Positions 11,872-24,959 of a stretch of DNA of 64,000 nucleotides are shown here, piece by piece (position 1 is the stretch's first letter; every line of letters starts with the position of its first letter). A program made the translations under genes and the position numbers. Source of the DNA: Lucifuga dentata (lineage: Eukaryota > Chordata > Actinopteri > Ophidiiformes > Bythitidae); NCBI GenBank assembly GCA_014773175.1, contig VXCM01000956.1, positions 1-64,000 of the forward strand, given 5' to 3'. The notes under the pieces were generated by a model that worked only from the letters and a program-made list of their open reading frames with translations, had not been told where the DNA came from and made no database searches.

Positions 11872-14563
11872 ATTAAAATTGCAAATCGGCCACGTGAAAA
11901 AAAATTGAGATTTTATTTTTAGGCCATATGGCCCAGTCCTGTCTTGAGGGAATGGAAATCACCCTTTCCCCTTGCTTTAAGAAATGGCTTAATGATATGG
12001 TTTTCTGTTTATATTTGGAAGAGATAAGACATTCTGTATCCAGTACCCACTCAAAGTTTGTAAAGATTTGGGGATCCTTCATAGATCATGTTGGGAAAAT
12101 GAAGGATATGGATGTAAGCTAGCCACGTTCACTAAAAGGCTGTGCCAATGAATGTTCACACAGAAATTGCAATTTGTACTCTGGCTTTTTTTTTTTTTTT
12201 TTTCNTTTTTTTTTTTTTTTTTCCCCATGCTTTTTGCTGTGTCTTATTTGGGGTTGTGTGTGTGTGTGTTGGGGTGAGGTGGGATGGTGATCGGAAGTGT
12301 TGTATATTGTGTTTTCTGTGATGTTCTGAAAGTTCAAAATAAAATATTCAAAAAATAAATAAAGTTACCTCAACAAAAAAAATTTAATAGGTGTCGTATT
12401 TGCTGGGATGTACTGAAATGAACTGAAACCAATGGCAGTCTGGAAGGTAGGAAGAACAATTCTAAAATTTACCGCTACAGTAGTACATTTTGAAACATTG
12501 TTAGCAGTTAAGTAAAAGTAACATGTATGCAGGGAGTACTTATTGGGTTCAAACATACAAAATCACCGATATGGTCCTTTAAGTGAGTGCTATGCTAGGC
12601 TGAGCTGAAAATTCTCCAGCTCATTTTTAATCACGCAGTTCTAAGCTCTGTTAATGAAGTTTTCCTCTGAGTTCCTGTGAGGTCAGCGAGTTCTTTGTGC
12701 AGCGTTTGACAGACTCTGATGGCGTCTGTACTTTGTGACGGTCTGTTTTTCAGCCCTCCTGTCATTCTTCATCTCTGATCAGCTCCACTCCCGCCTGCCT
12801 CAGAAGACTCGACAAGTCAAGTCCGTGTCTCTCCCTCAGTCGGCTTTGCTTTCTAGATTTTGTCAGCTTGGCTGTCCTGCTCCCAGCTTTCTGTTCATTG
12901 TTTCATCTGTCTTCCTACTGAGACTCTCACTTTGTTGTCTTAGTCTTCATCTCGGTGTCTCTCCTCTGCTTGTCCAACCTCTGCTGCCTTTTATTTTGCT
13001 CTAATGTCATTTTCTCAGTCTTTCTCTACATCTCCAGCTTTTATCATTCATCCTTCCTTGATTCTTAAGATAAGATGAGATAAGACAAGACAAGACAAGA
13101 TATAATAAGATAAGATAAGATAAGATAAGATAAGATAAGATAAGATAAACCTTTATTTATCCTGAGGGAAATTATTGTGCCAAGCTTTGCTCGGTAGTAC
13201 AAGTCACGTAAGGTGCAATAAAAACAATAAAGTGAAGTATTGCAAATGCAAAAATTAACTTAAAAAACATTATATACTTACAAAAAATTATACTAAAAAT
13301 AAACTACTGTATATACAATATATGAAAATCCAAATAGATACATAAAGATGAGGTAAGATTCTTCCTTCCCTCTCTCCAGCATTCCTCACTTCTTTCAGCT
13401 CAGCATCTCCTCTCAGTTACTCGCAGTATTGATGATCTTTTTCGTGCTAAATGTATATTCATCATCCTGCCGCAGATGCTGTGCTGCACTTCTAGCAGAT
13501 CATCCAGATGGCCAGTTTCAGTGCTGAATATTCCCTACTGTACAGAAGGAATCTGCACATTTAGCTACTATAGAGGTTTTAACTGCATGAGAGTGAATTT
13601 CTGCTGCACTTTCACTGTACGCTCAAAGAAGTCAGGATTTTTTTCCCCTGAAAGACGATACAGATCTTGTATTTGTTCAAGAAACACGACTCAGCATCAA
13701 AATCAATATTCATCACTTCTTCCCACCTTCCCTTTTCTCCTGTCCTGCTCATGACAAGAGTTTCCCAGCTAAGATAAAATTATATATATATATATACAGT
13801 CAGTTAGAGGGGTCAGAATGGTATAGTTGAAACAGGTTTCCTCTAAAGGTCATTGAATATTTAAAGAAAGCATTCTGTTTTGCGAGCTGATGTGGAAATA
13901 GGTTGAAAAAAGACTGCAGTAGCATTAAATGCTAAAAGGATATTTTGGAGATTCTAATTTTGCAATATTTCTTTTGAAGGCTATTAAAACTGTGACATTA
14001 AAAATATCAATGTGTGCTGAAGTTGTACATGATAAAAAAAAAGATTCAACATCAAATTGACATCATCATCATCATTGCTAGTTCTAAGTGATCTTTAGTT
14101 GTAATCAGGGTGAGAATCAACAGCTTTTATCAGTTTGTCAGCGTTGGAAGCAGATTTTTCCTACATGAACAGACCTGTGTGTCCTTAATTATATTAATTT
14201 CTCCTATTACCATTATAATCTCTCAATAAAGAATCTGTGGTTAATATCAATGCATGTGCACAAGATGAAATATCATATAAATATTCCATGCAAGTAGAAG
14301 CGGTTTGTTTACAGATGTGAGAAATGAAAAACTGTAGAATGACATGATGATGGCTAACAAATCTCAGGTGATGATACTGTGGTTCTGGAAATCACTTAGA
14401 AATTAAGATATGCTCATAAAATTGCATTTGTGATGCAACAGTAATTGTCAGAGAAAATTAGAGTAAGATTTACTAAAAGCTTCCTGTCTATGAACAGGAA
14501 GTGCATCATCCCAGCAACAGCAAACAGGGACAAGGATGATACAAAACTGGTGACTGGTAATTT

Positions 14564-14602
<39 letters not shown>

Positions 14603-15564
14603 GTCTTCTCTGACGTGTCCTCATTGCCACAAACAGAGTAACACCTTTGACCCGTTCATGTGTATCTCCCTGCCGATCCCTCTACGACAAACCAGGTGAT
14701 GTACGCCAACACACAACATATGATCCGGTCAAAACCATGCATATTACAACAGCTTTCCTATGCTTACTTATCAACCATTAGATCAAAGATGAGTTCGTTT
14801 GCTCATATCAAACCTTATCAAACTACATTAAGATAATAACTCAAATAATTGACATGGCTTTTTTTTTTTTTTTTTTTTTTTNTTTTTTTCCACACTTCCT
14901 GACCTATTTGTGCCTTTATGTGTTCAACTCGAGCGACACACTAACGTAGTATTTCCGACTTCGTTAGTGGAAATTTTTGGCACTCCGTGATAATTGTGGC
15001 TTACATTTTTATTAGTTATTTTTGTTGTTTGCACTTTTTGTTGTTCTTTTGCGCGATGTTGAACTGCAGAAAACAGAACATCCTGCACAATTTTTGTAAC
15101 ATGTTGAGAAAAGTTTCTTAAGCTCAGGTTATATACAGTTAAAATTCTTCATTTTCCAGCAGATATTAGAAAAATGGAAACAGTAGGTAAGAGTTAAAAT
15201 CAGTTAAAGGACCATACCAGTGGTTTTGCATGTTTAAGCTCAATAAATATTACTCACATATTACATTACTGACAACCTTTTTTACAAAACATAAAACTGT
15301 ATTTTAGATTTCCTGTAATTTTGCCAAATCCCCTGATTGTTTAAAATTAAATGTTTAGGTGATACACCCTCCTTAAAATGCAATGTTTTGTCTGCTAACA
15401 TGCACATTTGAATGTAGAAGGTGTTTTAATTTCTCGGTAAAAGCCGTCTTCTACTGGGACTTGGTTCTCAGTATTACAGTATGTGGTCTGTCCCTGCAGT
15501 TTGAGTTTGACTCGCACAAAGGAAAATACAAAAAGGTTCAGCGTGGACTCTGCTGGACTAACGT

Positions 15565-15617
<53 letters not shown>

Positions 15618-18491
15618 GCACGCACGCACACACACACACACTGCCCTCATTGCAGAATCCTGCTGCAGCAGTATCCCAGCAGAATGCCTGATAAGTGTGA
15701 GGCCCCCAGAGACACGGCAGAGTTTGGCCGGCAGCTTGGCATCAAGGCCTGGGTGCAGGAGATAATACTAATACATCTCTTTGCATCATGTGTTTTAAAG
15801 GGGACATGTTTTTCACATTTTTCTGTTCTTATTTTCATTTCAGGGTCTAATCTGAAGCCTCTTCAATGCTTTAAAATGCAAAAAAACACATTGATCTTCT
15901 CCTTTACCTTGCTGCAGCATTACTATGCACAGTGAGTGAAAACAGGCTGTTACTCTATAAGGCAGTCATCTTCAAAGTCCAGACCTGGTCTGGATCCGGA
16001 CCGAACCACAACTGTCTCCAGACTCTGAGCAAATTAGCAAATTATACTTTTCACGTGTATTATTTATATTATCTGCGAGACATTGCTGCAACACAATGAC
16101 TCAAAATTTTCCGCTTTGTCTGCAGCTGAGAAAGTGGAGAAAGGCTTAAATTCACCTTAAATAAACCTTAAATTCTTGGTAAGAATTAGGATTCCAATCC
16201 AACCCTGGCTTGACTTACTCTACTAAATGGGCCTTTGTCTTATTGAAAATTTTCTTTGTGGACCTTTAAGATTTGTATTTCAGTACCCTGCTGTAAGGCC
16301 CCTTCCCAAAAAGCCATCTATGCTCCAATTGGCCAGTTTCATAAAGCTTGAGATGGCAACACCCACAGACTGTGAAACACGGATTGTAGACAAACACCCA
16401 CTCACTAGCCTTGTACTTCATGGGTATGTCTTAACAAGGTGTGTGTGTAATTTCATTTGACAAAACTATTAAATGAATCCAGTAACTGAATAATACATAG
16501 AACATTTTCTTGGCTGTGGTTGAGTTAAGGCATTTATGAAATCTTTGTAAACTTTAGCACTGAGTCATCATTCAACATGATCTCTGGTTGGCACAGAACG
16601 ATTCTGATGATATGATACTTTCAAGTGTTTGCAAACTCATTTTCATACTATACAGGCATGAATCCAAACAAACGGCTGTTGCCTGTGGAAAAATGTTTGC
16701 AGAAATGTGAGTTTTAATGGGCCAACACATGCAAAAATACTGGTACTGTAGGGTTGCTAAAGGACCATACAGGTGGTTTTGCATGTGTGAGCCCAATATG
16801 TACAACCTGCACACACGTTACAAATTTTAGAATTGTTTTTCCTACTTTCCAGACTGCCATTGGTTTCAGTTCATTCCAGTATGTGATAAAAAANTTAGAA
16901 TTGTTTTTCCTACTTTCCAGACTGCCATTGGTTTCAGTTCATTCCAGTATGTGATAAAAAATCAAGTTGTAGAGACTTGAAACATGCTTGAGATAACAGC
17001 AAACACATTGTCTATTTAATTTTTTGTTGAAGTTACTTTATTTAACTGGTCCGTCCAAAGCAGAGCTGTACAGAAGAAAATGTGTCTCCACCATGGATTA
17101 TAGTCCCAGGAGAAGACGGCTTTTATTGAGAAATTAAAATCGGGGGTCCTTTCTACATTCAGATGCACATGTTAGAAGGCGAAACATTGAATTTTAAGGT
17201 GGGTGTATCACCTGAATGTTTGATTTTGAAAGATTAGTGGGTCCTGGCACTTTTTTTTTCCCTCACAATTTTTATTCAAGCAATACACAACATGCAATAC
17301 ATATATAACATACAACCAACTTAAATATGGAAAATCACCAATATGGTTCTTTAATGTTGCAAACAACGTGGACAGCACTCTGGCTTTAATGTGATGTGTC
17401 AGGAACGGTTTCTGTGTTTTGCTTTTTGCAGCCGTTATAGAGCATATTTTCATCTGGGAACACATGAGGAGGGGGTTATCTCGTGCTGCCTGTTTAGCAG
17501 AGACTATCAGCCGAAAACCAGCGAAATGCAGGCAGATTACAAAGAGCCTGCGTTTAAAGATGACATCTCTGTTCCGTCTCTGTTTCCACTGTCATCTCAC
17601 ACCTCTCATCTCGTTTCATTTCCCATCTTGGCGTCTCATCTCGATGCGTCTAACAACACAAACAAAAAAGCTGCTCAGATTCTCTGCCTGCCCTGTCAGC
17701 CTAACACATTACTCACCTGAATAATGCATGATGGGAAACAGGAAGTGGAGGTGTCAGTGATTACTTTGTCTTCAACCCAAAGAGAAGAAGTGACCTTACC
17801 GTCTCCTCGCTTTCACCTGTCTTTTTCCTCTCGACTCCTTGTTTTCTCCTTCCTCATTTTTTCTTATCGAACTCTGCATTACAGATCCAATCATCTTCCT
17901 GTCATGCCTCAGTCATTTCTCATTCTGTCTCGCCGTCTTTCTCCTCCTGTGTGTTCATATTCACTCAGACGCGCCTCTCAACACTGCAGCTTTTTGTGCG
18001 ACCATCACCAGCGTAATGGCGTGTTTAGCCATGCGCAAATTTACACATACACACGAGAGAGAAATTAAACGGTACAAAATGACATCTGAAGAAGGTTAAT
18101 TCATGTCAGGTACAGTATAATGTTAAACATAGACATATTGAGACATATGCTCATAAAATTGAATGTTATGCATGTAATACAGTATTTTCATGGGATATTT
18201 CCTGAATCAGAATTGCAAAACAATTTGGCACTTTGCTGTAGCATGTCATCTGTTTCCTTCTGTTTGTCTTCCAGTCCCTCCCCAGTATCATGCACAGATG
18301 TGTGAACATACACACTCACACTTCCTCTTCCTCGCTTTGCTCCACAGGCCAATGTGTGTGACGCTGGTGTTCAATGTGAAAGGTCAGAGGTACCTGCGGG
18401 TGGGGCTGGCTGTTCCTCTCATCGGATCCGTAGCCTGTTTGAGAGCCATGGTGGCAGAAGAGGGCAACATCTCCCCAGAGCAGGTATACTG

Positions 18492-18524
<33 letters not shown>

Positions 18525-18553
18525 GAACNCATCTCCCCAGAGCAGGTATACTG

Positions 18554-18586
<33 letters not shown>

Positions 18587-21500
18587 GAACGGACACATAT
18601 ACAGGAGGGATACACTTTGATGCATTCAGACACACTTTGCTGAAATGTCAGCACCTGGATAAAGGGTAAAGCAAAGGTTTTCTCAGTACGTGTTCATCAA
18701 TCTTGCATCTATCCTACAATAGACAGATGAATAGAATGCTGCCAGGAATTTACAAAACTCTCCTTTTGGTCCACAGCAGCAGGAGAGGAAGATAAGCAGG
18801 GCGACCCAGTTTGGGCACTTAACTTGTATTTACAGGTGAATTCTTTCTCTGTTATAAAAAGAAATAGAGGAAGAATGCACCCATAGATACAATTCTCTTC
18901 ATCCTAATTACCTCTGCCAGAGAGGTATTGTTTTCACCAGTGTCTGTCAGTCAGTAAGCAGGATATCTGAAAAAGTAACAGACTTCAATGAAGTTTTGTA
19001 GACAGGTGAGACTTGGATCAAAGAATTTTTTTTCACTTTCTTTAACATTGCAAGATGGGGCATATGTTGACATTTTGGCGTATTTCTCAAAACCTGAGAC
19101 AGCAATTAGGCATGTGTATCCTGTGATGATGAACTATGAACAGGCGAAATTTGCCCAGATAGGATTGGACAATATAGATGATATAAAGTCTTATTGTGAG
19201 ATAAAAAAATCTTCGATATAAAAATGAGGAAGTCAGTACAATATCAATAGAAAATTGTGCTTGAATACAGGAAGTTAATGATAGGTCAAATAGCCAATAG
19301 TGTGTCAGAACTGGAACAAACTAGCCAATCAGGTGGCAGTGTCATAATAACAGCCCGCCCACTTCCTCAAAGCAGCATCTTGCTAAACGCTGGTGAACAT
19401 AGCAGTGGTGATATCTGAGCGAAAGTCAGACAAAGATGTCAGAAAGCGATGAAACTCCAGAGGACAAAAAAAAATCTAATGATGACTAAGACAGGAAACC
19501 AGCGCTGATGAAGCATGGCTGTACAACAAACTTATTTTACATCTGAAGCGCTGCCATCTAGTAGAACACACAGAGTGCAGCCACTTTATGGGGTCACACA
19601 GCAGCTACTTCAAACCCAGGACATGCAGCAAAGCCCTCACAGGTAACGCTCTTTTTTCGTTTTCTGTTTTTCGAATCCAAAACGAAAATAGAAAAATAAT
19701 TCTTTTTTCGTTTTCCATTTCCCCATTCCAAAAGGAAACTCAATTGGCTGTTATATACACAACCCTAACTACCATACACTCTGCTTTTTCTGCTGTGGAA
19801 TCACACAAACAAAAATCAAAAAAACACGAGGACATCGCACGTGCTTCAGCTTTCTTTATTGGAAAAGATATGATGCTGTTGAAAAAGAGGGATTTTTCAG
19901 TTCATTTTCAGTTGGTTACTTTTTATGTTCAGAACATGCATAAAGAACTTGTTAAAATAAATTTTAAATTCAAGTCACTTGAAATGCAGCAGAATCTTTG
20001 CCATATCGCGATATATATTGATATCAATCAATAATAAAAAAAAAAATACTGTGATAAAAAAAATTTAATATCATCCAGCCATGCGCCCAGATCCAGATAT
20101 TGAATCAGAAGATTAAGTCTGTAATATCTCTGTACAATCTCTTTGCATGATAAATCTTTTTTACACATCTAATTTCAAGTAATGATTGTAAAAGTCTTCT
20201 GGCTTTATATTTGCAAAAAAGTGGAAGACCGTTGGGTCTTGGTGGAGGTTTGTGCTCTCTGAGTGCCTGCTAGTTGTAATTTTAAAGCTAATGTCTCTTG
20301 TGGTCAGGAGGATACACAAAAACATCATTCATTTAAATGTGATCATCAATATAAATCTTATGAAACCTATATTTAAACACATGCAAAATGTGTAATGTTA
20401 AACAGGAGCTAAAAATTTTGGTGTAGTTTTCATCTTCCATACCAGGCTAAAGTTTAACCACCATGGAACTAAACTTGGTCTGTCTCAAAGCAAAGATTCA
20501 GTTTATGTTTTGCTTTGAGGGCACTGAAACTATGAAATAACATTCTTTCATTTTGTCTCGCTTGAACTATTGCAATGCTTTCTTCACCTGCCTGAATCAA
20601 AAAGATTTAGACAGGCATCAGACAGTATGAAACTCTGCTGCAAGGTTTCTAACTAGAACTAAGACATGTGAACATATTACAGCTGTTGTAGCTGTTCGTT
20701 CATTTTAGAATTGAGTTTAAAATGTTATTAAATTAAAGCACTTCGTGGCCTTGCACCTAGTTACATCACGGAGTTAATGTCCCTATGGGCTGACACGTAG
20801 CCTAAAGGCTTCATCGGACCCCACCCATCCAGCTTGGTTGAAGAGCTCATCAGGGCACAACCTTGTTATATAACACGTTAAATATTGCATTTGCAGTGTG
20901 AAAGCAGATCATGTGAATCTGTTAAATATGAGAGGTGATACAGGAGACTTAAAGGACCATACCAGCTATTTTGCATGTTTGAGCCTAATATATTCAATTT
21001 TCATACAGGTAAGGTTACTGACAATCATTTCCCAAAGCATACTACTGGAAAGTGAATTAAAAGATTTTTTTCCTACCAGACCGCCATTGGTTTCAGTTCA
21101 TTCTGGTACGCTATTAAAATCAACTTGTTGATACTTGAAACGTTCTTGGGGTAATCCATTTACACGAAAAATTTAAATGACTGTGACTTCATAAGGCTGC
21201 GTAACTGTTAGCAGGTGAAACATTGATTTTTAAGGTGGGTGTATCGCTTGAATAATTGATTTTGAACAATTAAGAGAGATTGCAAAATATCAGGAAAGCT
21301 GAAATATGGTTTTACCGGTTGGGAAATGATTGTCAGTAATGTAACATGTATGAAATTGAATATATTAGGCTCAAACATGCAAAATNAAATGATTGTCAGT
21401 AATGTAACATGTATGAAATTGAATATATTAGGCTCAAACATGCAAAATGGCCAGTATGGTCCTTAAACTCAGATAAAAATGTTGTTTTTCATTAACCTTA

Positions 21501-21857
21501 TTCAGTAGCTAAGTTGCGAAGTTGCGATCTCTGATTATTTGGTTATGTTGTTTTTTAATATATACACATATATAAAGCAGCTTTCTTGAAGGTTTACTTT
21601 CATGTCTTTGGAATTATCTTTGTCAGCAGAAATAAATCATATTTTAGAAATTATAATCAAAATTGACAAGATCTCAGGTCAGGATCTGTAAATTCTATAA
21701 GATACTTTGAAAAGTTTCTGCATATGAGCAGGAGGTGCATCAGCCAGGAACGGCAAGCAAGAACAAGGATCATACAAAACTGGTGACCAGCATGGCCAGC
21801 ATGGCCTGGATTTTTATTATGTAGAATATCTTAGTAACTGTAATCTCTCTCTCTCTT

Positions 21858-21902
<45 letters not shown>

Positions 21903-23090
21903 NCTCTCTCTCTCTCTCTCCAGGTCATCCTATCAGAGTTGTACTCGACGGGGTTCCAGCGTTCCTTCTCCAATGAAGATGACCTCACATCCATTGCTGA
22001 TAGTGATGTTGTCTACGCCTTTGAAGCACTGCCCCTTTACAGCCATGGAGCCTCCGCACCACTCTCAGGTAACCATGACAACCTGCTGTCCATAAAACCC
22101 TGTGGCACATCATTTTGCCAGCTTTACTCATTCTTCATTTCCCACTTTCACTTGTGCAGTCGCTCTCTATCCTCTGGGTTTTCTCTTTCTGATTCGCACA
22201 TTCAGAAGCAGCATGTCTCTGTCAACACCTGTGAGGGAAAAACAAGGTGTGAAGAAAATCCATTCTAAATCTATTTGTTGGATGTAAACATACACGGAGT
22301 AGCTGTTCAAAGTCTTCTCAGGGATGTTCACACAAAACATTCTCTGGTTTAGAAACCATAATTTATGTTTAATTAGGAATTTAAGTGTTGTGTTTTCTTG
22401 GTGTGCTTCACCAGTCGCTCGTAGTATCCCTGGCCAGCTCAGTGCAATTTACTTTAGAAATATATGGTTTGTTTTAAATGTCATCTCTCCTGTGTTATCA
22501 CATATTGACATCAGCATAGAGACAAAATGTTTGTATTAAGCAAACCTGCAAAAGGCAGGTTGGAGAAGCAGATGCTTTGCAGATCCTCAGTGTCCTTAAA
22601 GCGTTCATGCCAATTATCAGTGTCATCTGCAACGGTGAAAAGACAACTCCAGGATGCTGGTCAACGCTGGATATCTGAAATTGGCAAATAAAATGAAAAT
22701 GTTAACATGGGCAAAAGAACACAGACAATGACGCGTGGATGATTTTTCTTTTTATTTGCCAGTTTCAGATCTGACTTTTGCTTTGAACCATCCTGGAGTA
22801 TCAGTGCCAGAAATTTAGAACAAAAAGAAATAATAATTTTTCTGCTACGAAGACCCACCTGCTGCACATAAACCAACCAGATGGATGAGAAGCTGATGAC
22901 TTGTTTCTGCCTGCTAGTTTTCCTGCTTGTCATAGTGACACGATTTACAATAAACAGGCATCAGACTTCATAGTGCACAGTCTCACACAGATACCCGGTG
23001 TGACATGCAATAAATAAGACTGCTTTAAGAGTTTTATTCCATGCAAGATACTGTCACCAAACATTCTGCTGACATGAGGAATGAGGGCAG

Positions 23091-23155
<65 letters not shown>

Positions 23156-23470
23156 GTGCTGCTTTGTAAGGCTAACTGGTGACTGAATGCCTTCTAACTG
23201 AGTCATGTTACAACTCTACCTGTGTGGTCGTTAATAGCGCTCCCTGTAGGTTGTGGTGGGCATGTCCACCAGTCTGCTGCTGAATGAAACCTTAACAAGG
23301 TTTTCTGTTACCCATGAAGAAGAAGGACATCAATAATTCAGTCATGTGCTCAAAGCGTTCATACAAAATTAAGACTCTTCACTTTCTCAACAGTAGCCAT
23401 TTGTTTTGCCACTTCACAGAATGAAAACAGTGTCAGCGTGCTAACGGGGAGCAGACTCATATGCATTCAG

Positions 23471-23511
<41 letters not shown>

Positions 23512-23797
23512 AATGCATGCAAGCATGAACAGAAACACACACATGCACACATCCAGTGTGTAAGTCAAGTCAGTAATGAATCCATTAGTATCACACTGGG
23601 GAGTTTAATAAATACATTGCCCTTAAGGGAAGACATTGCACAGAACACACACTTACTCACGCACTCATATACACAGAGTTTTGAATCACATTCAAGTGCT
23701 CACTGGCAAACCGACCTGATGAAAACAATGAAAATGATAAATGGTCTTTGCCAAGAATAATTCGTAAGATCACAGCAGCACAGATTCCAGAATGTCA

Positions 23798-23855
<58 letters not shown>

Positions 23856-24658
23856 ACACACACTCACACTCTTTTAGATGGCAGTGAGGCATTATGAAGC
23901 CAAAAGATGATGTATGGCAGAATTTTCTGCATAATTTCCTTCTTGATGCACCGGGCAGTCCTTTGAAACAGCATTTAGACTATAAAACACAAAAGGTGTT
24001 TATACATAATATAATCACCAAATAAGACGGTCATTGAAACAATACAGATATATTCAAAGTTTTCTATATCTAATTTGCAAAAACTATATAGTGACGTGAA
24101 AATATTAGTTTTACATGAGTTTAATCAGTGTGAACAACTTTTATCACTTTGGAAGCAGATTTTTCAAATATCAGCAGTGATTGCTGATTGTTTAGGAACT
24201 GGCCTGAGTGTCCTTATTATAATTATATTAATTATAATTTCTCAGAATCTGTTAGATATTAATACATGTGCACAAGATGGAACATCATCTCAGAGCTATT
24301 CCATCCAAATAGTAGCAAATAGAAGGGGTTGGATTTACAAATGTGAGAAATGAAGCGTGATGATGTAAAGATGGCTAATGCATCTCAGGTAATGAATGAT
24401 ACTGTGGTTCAGAAAACCATTTAGAAATTGAGTTATGCTCATAAAATTGGATTTGTGCTGCAACAGTAATTATCAAAGGAATAAATTTCAATTTTTTTTC
24501 TCACAACCAAAATTGTCACAATCTCAGGGTCTGTAGATTCTGTAAGATATTTTGAAAACTTTATTCCTATGAGTAGGAACATACAAAACCGGTGACAAGC
24601 ATGGCCTGGATTTATATTATTTATGATATCTGAGTAACTGTAATCTCTCTCGTGCTCG

Positions 24659-24706
<48 letters not shown>

Positions 24707-24916
24707 TTTTATTCTGTAATTGTAGGAGTTTCAGATGAACATCATGCTAGGTTCGGAGGCTACGTTTCTGTGAGCTTGTGCTGCTTTTTGTTCCATTATC
24801 GCTCTATTTAGGTGCGTCTTGTCTTTTTTAGACAAAAGAGGACCTCTAGGGTGACGCTGAAAAAAGAGACATCTCAGTGGAGATAAATGATCTGTCAGGA
24901 GTAGAGTCAATGCCCC

Positions 24917-24959
<43 letters not shown>

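Larger units (their letters stand above)
9975..11941. mobile_element. hAT element with exact 8-bp target duplication
   Basis: Starts CAGGGCTGGGC and ends GGCCCAGTCCTG, inverted repeats of the hAT type, and is flanked by tcttgagg at 9967-9974 and 11942-11949. Subterminal blocks (cgatttaatcgatt on the left, tcaattaaaattgcaaatcg on the right) are also inverted. No transposase frame is visible. It hosts a further insertion (10089-11184) and a single-N junction at 11472. Confidence 0.85.
9963..12356 (+). mobile_element. 5'-truncated L1-type LINE, interrupted by a hAT
   Basis: Flanked by the 17-bp target-site duplication aaataaagttacctcaa. The right part (11950-12356) encodes an L1 ORF2 C-terminal remnant: CFKKWLNDMVFCLYLEEIRH, then STHSKFVKIWGSFIDHVGKM, stop at 12120. 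It ends with an A-rich tail (caaaataaaatattcaaaaa). A poly-T/single-N tract lies at 12186-12222. Only a short 5' part is present before the hAT at 9975. Confidence 0.75.
9738..12582 (-). mobile_element. TTAA-MITE copy 3, split by a nested L1 insertion
   Basis: The two halves of one copy lie at 9738-9962 and 12357-12582. The right half ends with aaatcaccgatatggtcct plus TTAA at 12579-12582. The left terminus is missing. The halves join across a 17-bp duplication, aaataaagttacctcaa, at 9946-9962 and 12357-12373. Confidence 0.8.

Noticed and set aside
23093..23875. Regularly spaced repeats that might suggest a CRISPR-like array
   Set aside because: They are (AC)n microsatellites in a vertebrate intron with no spacer structure.
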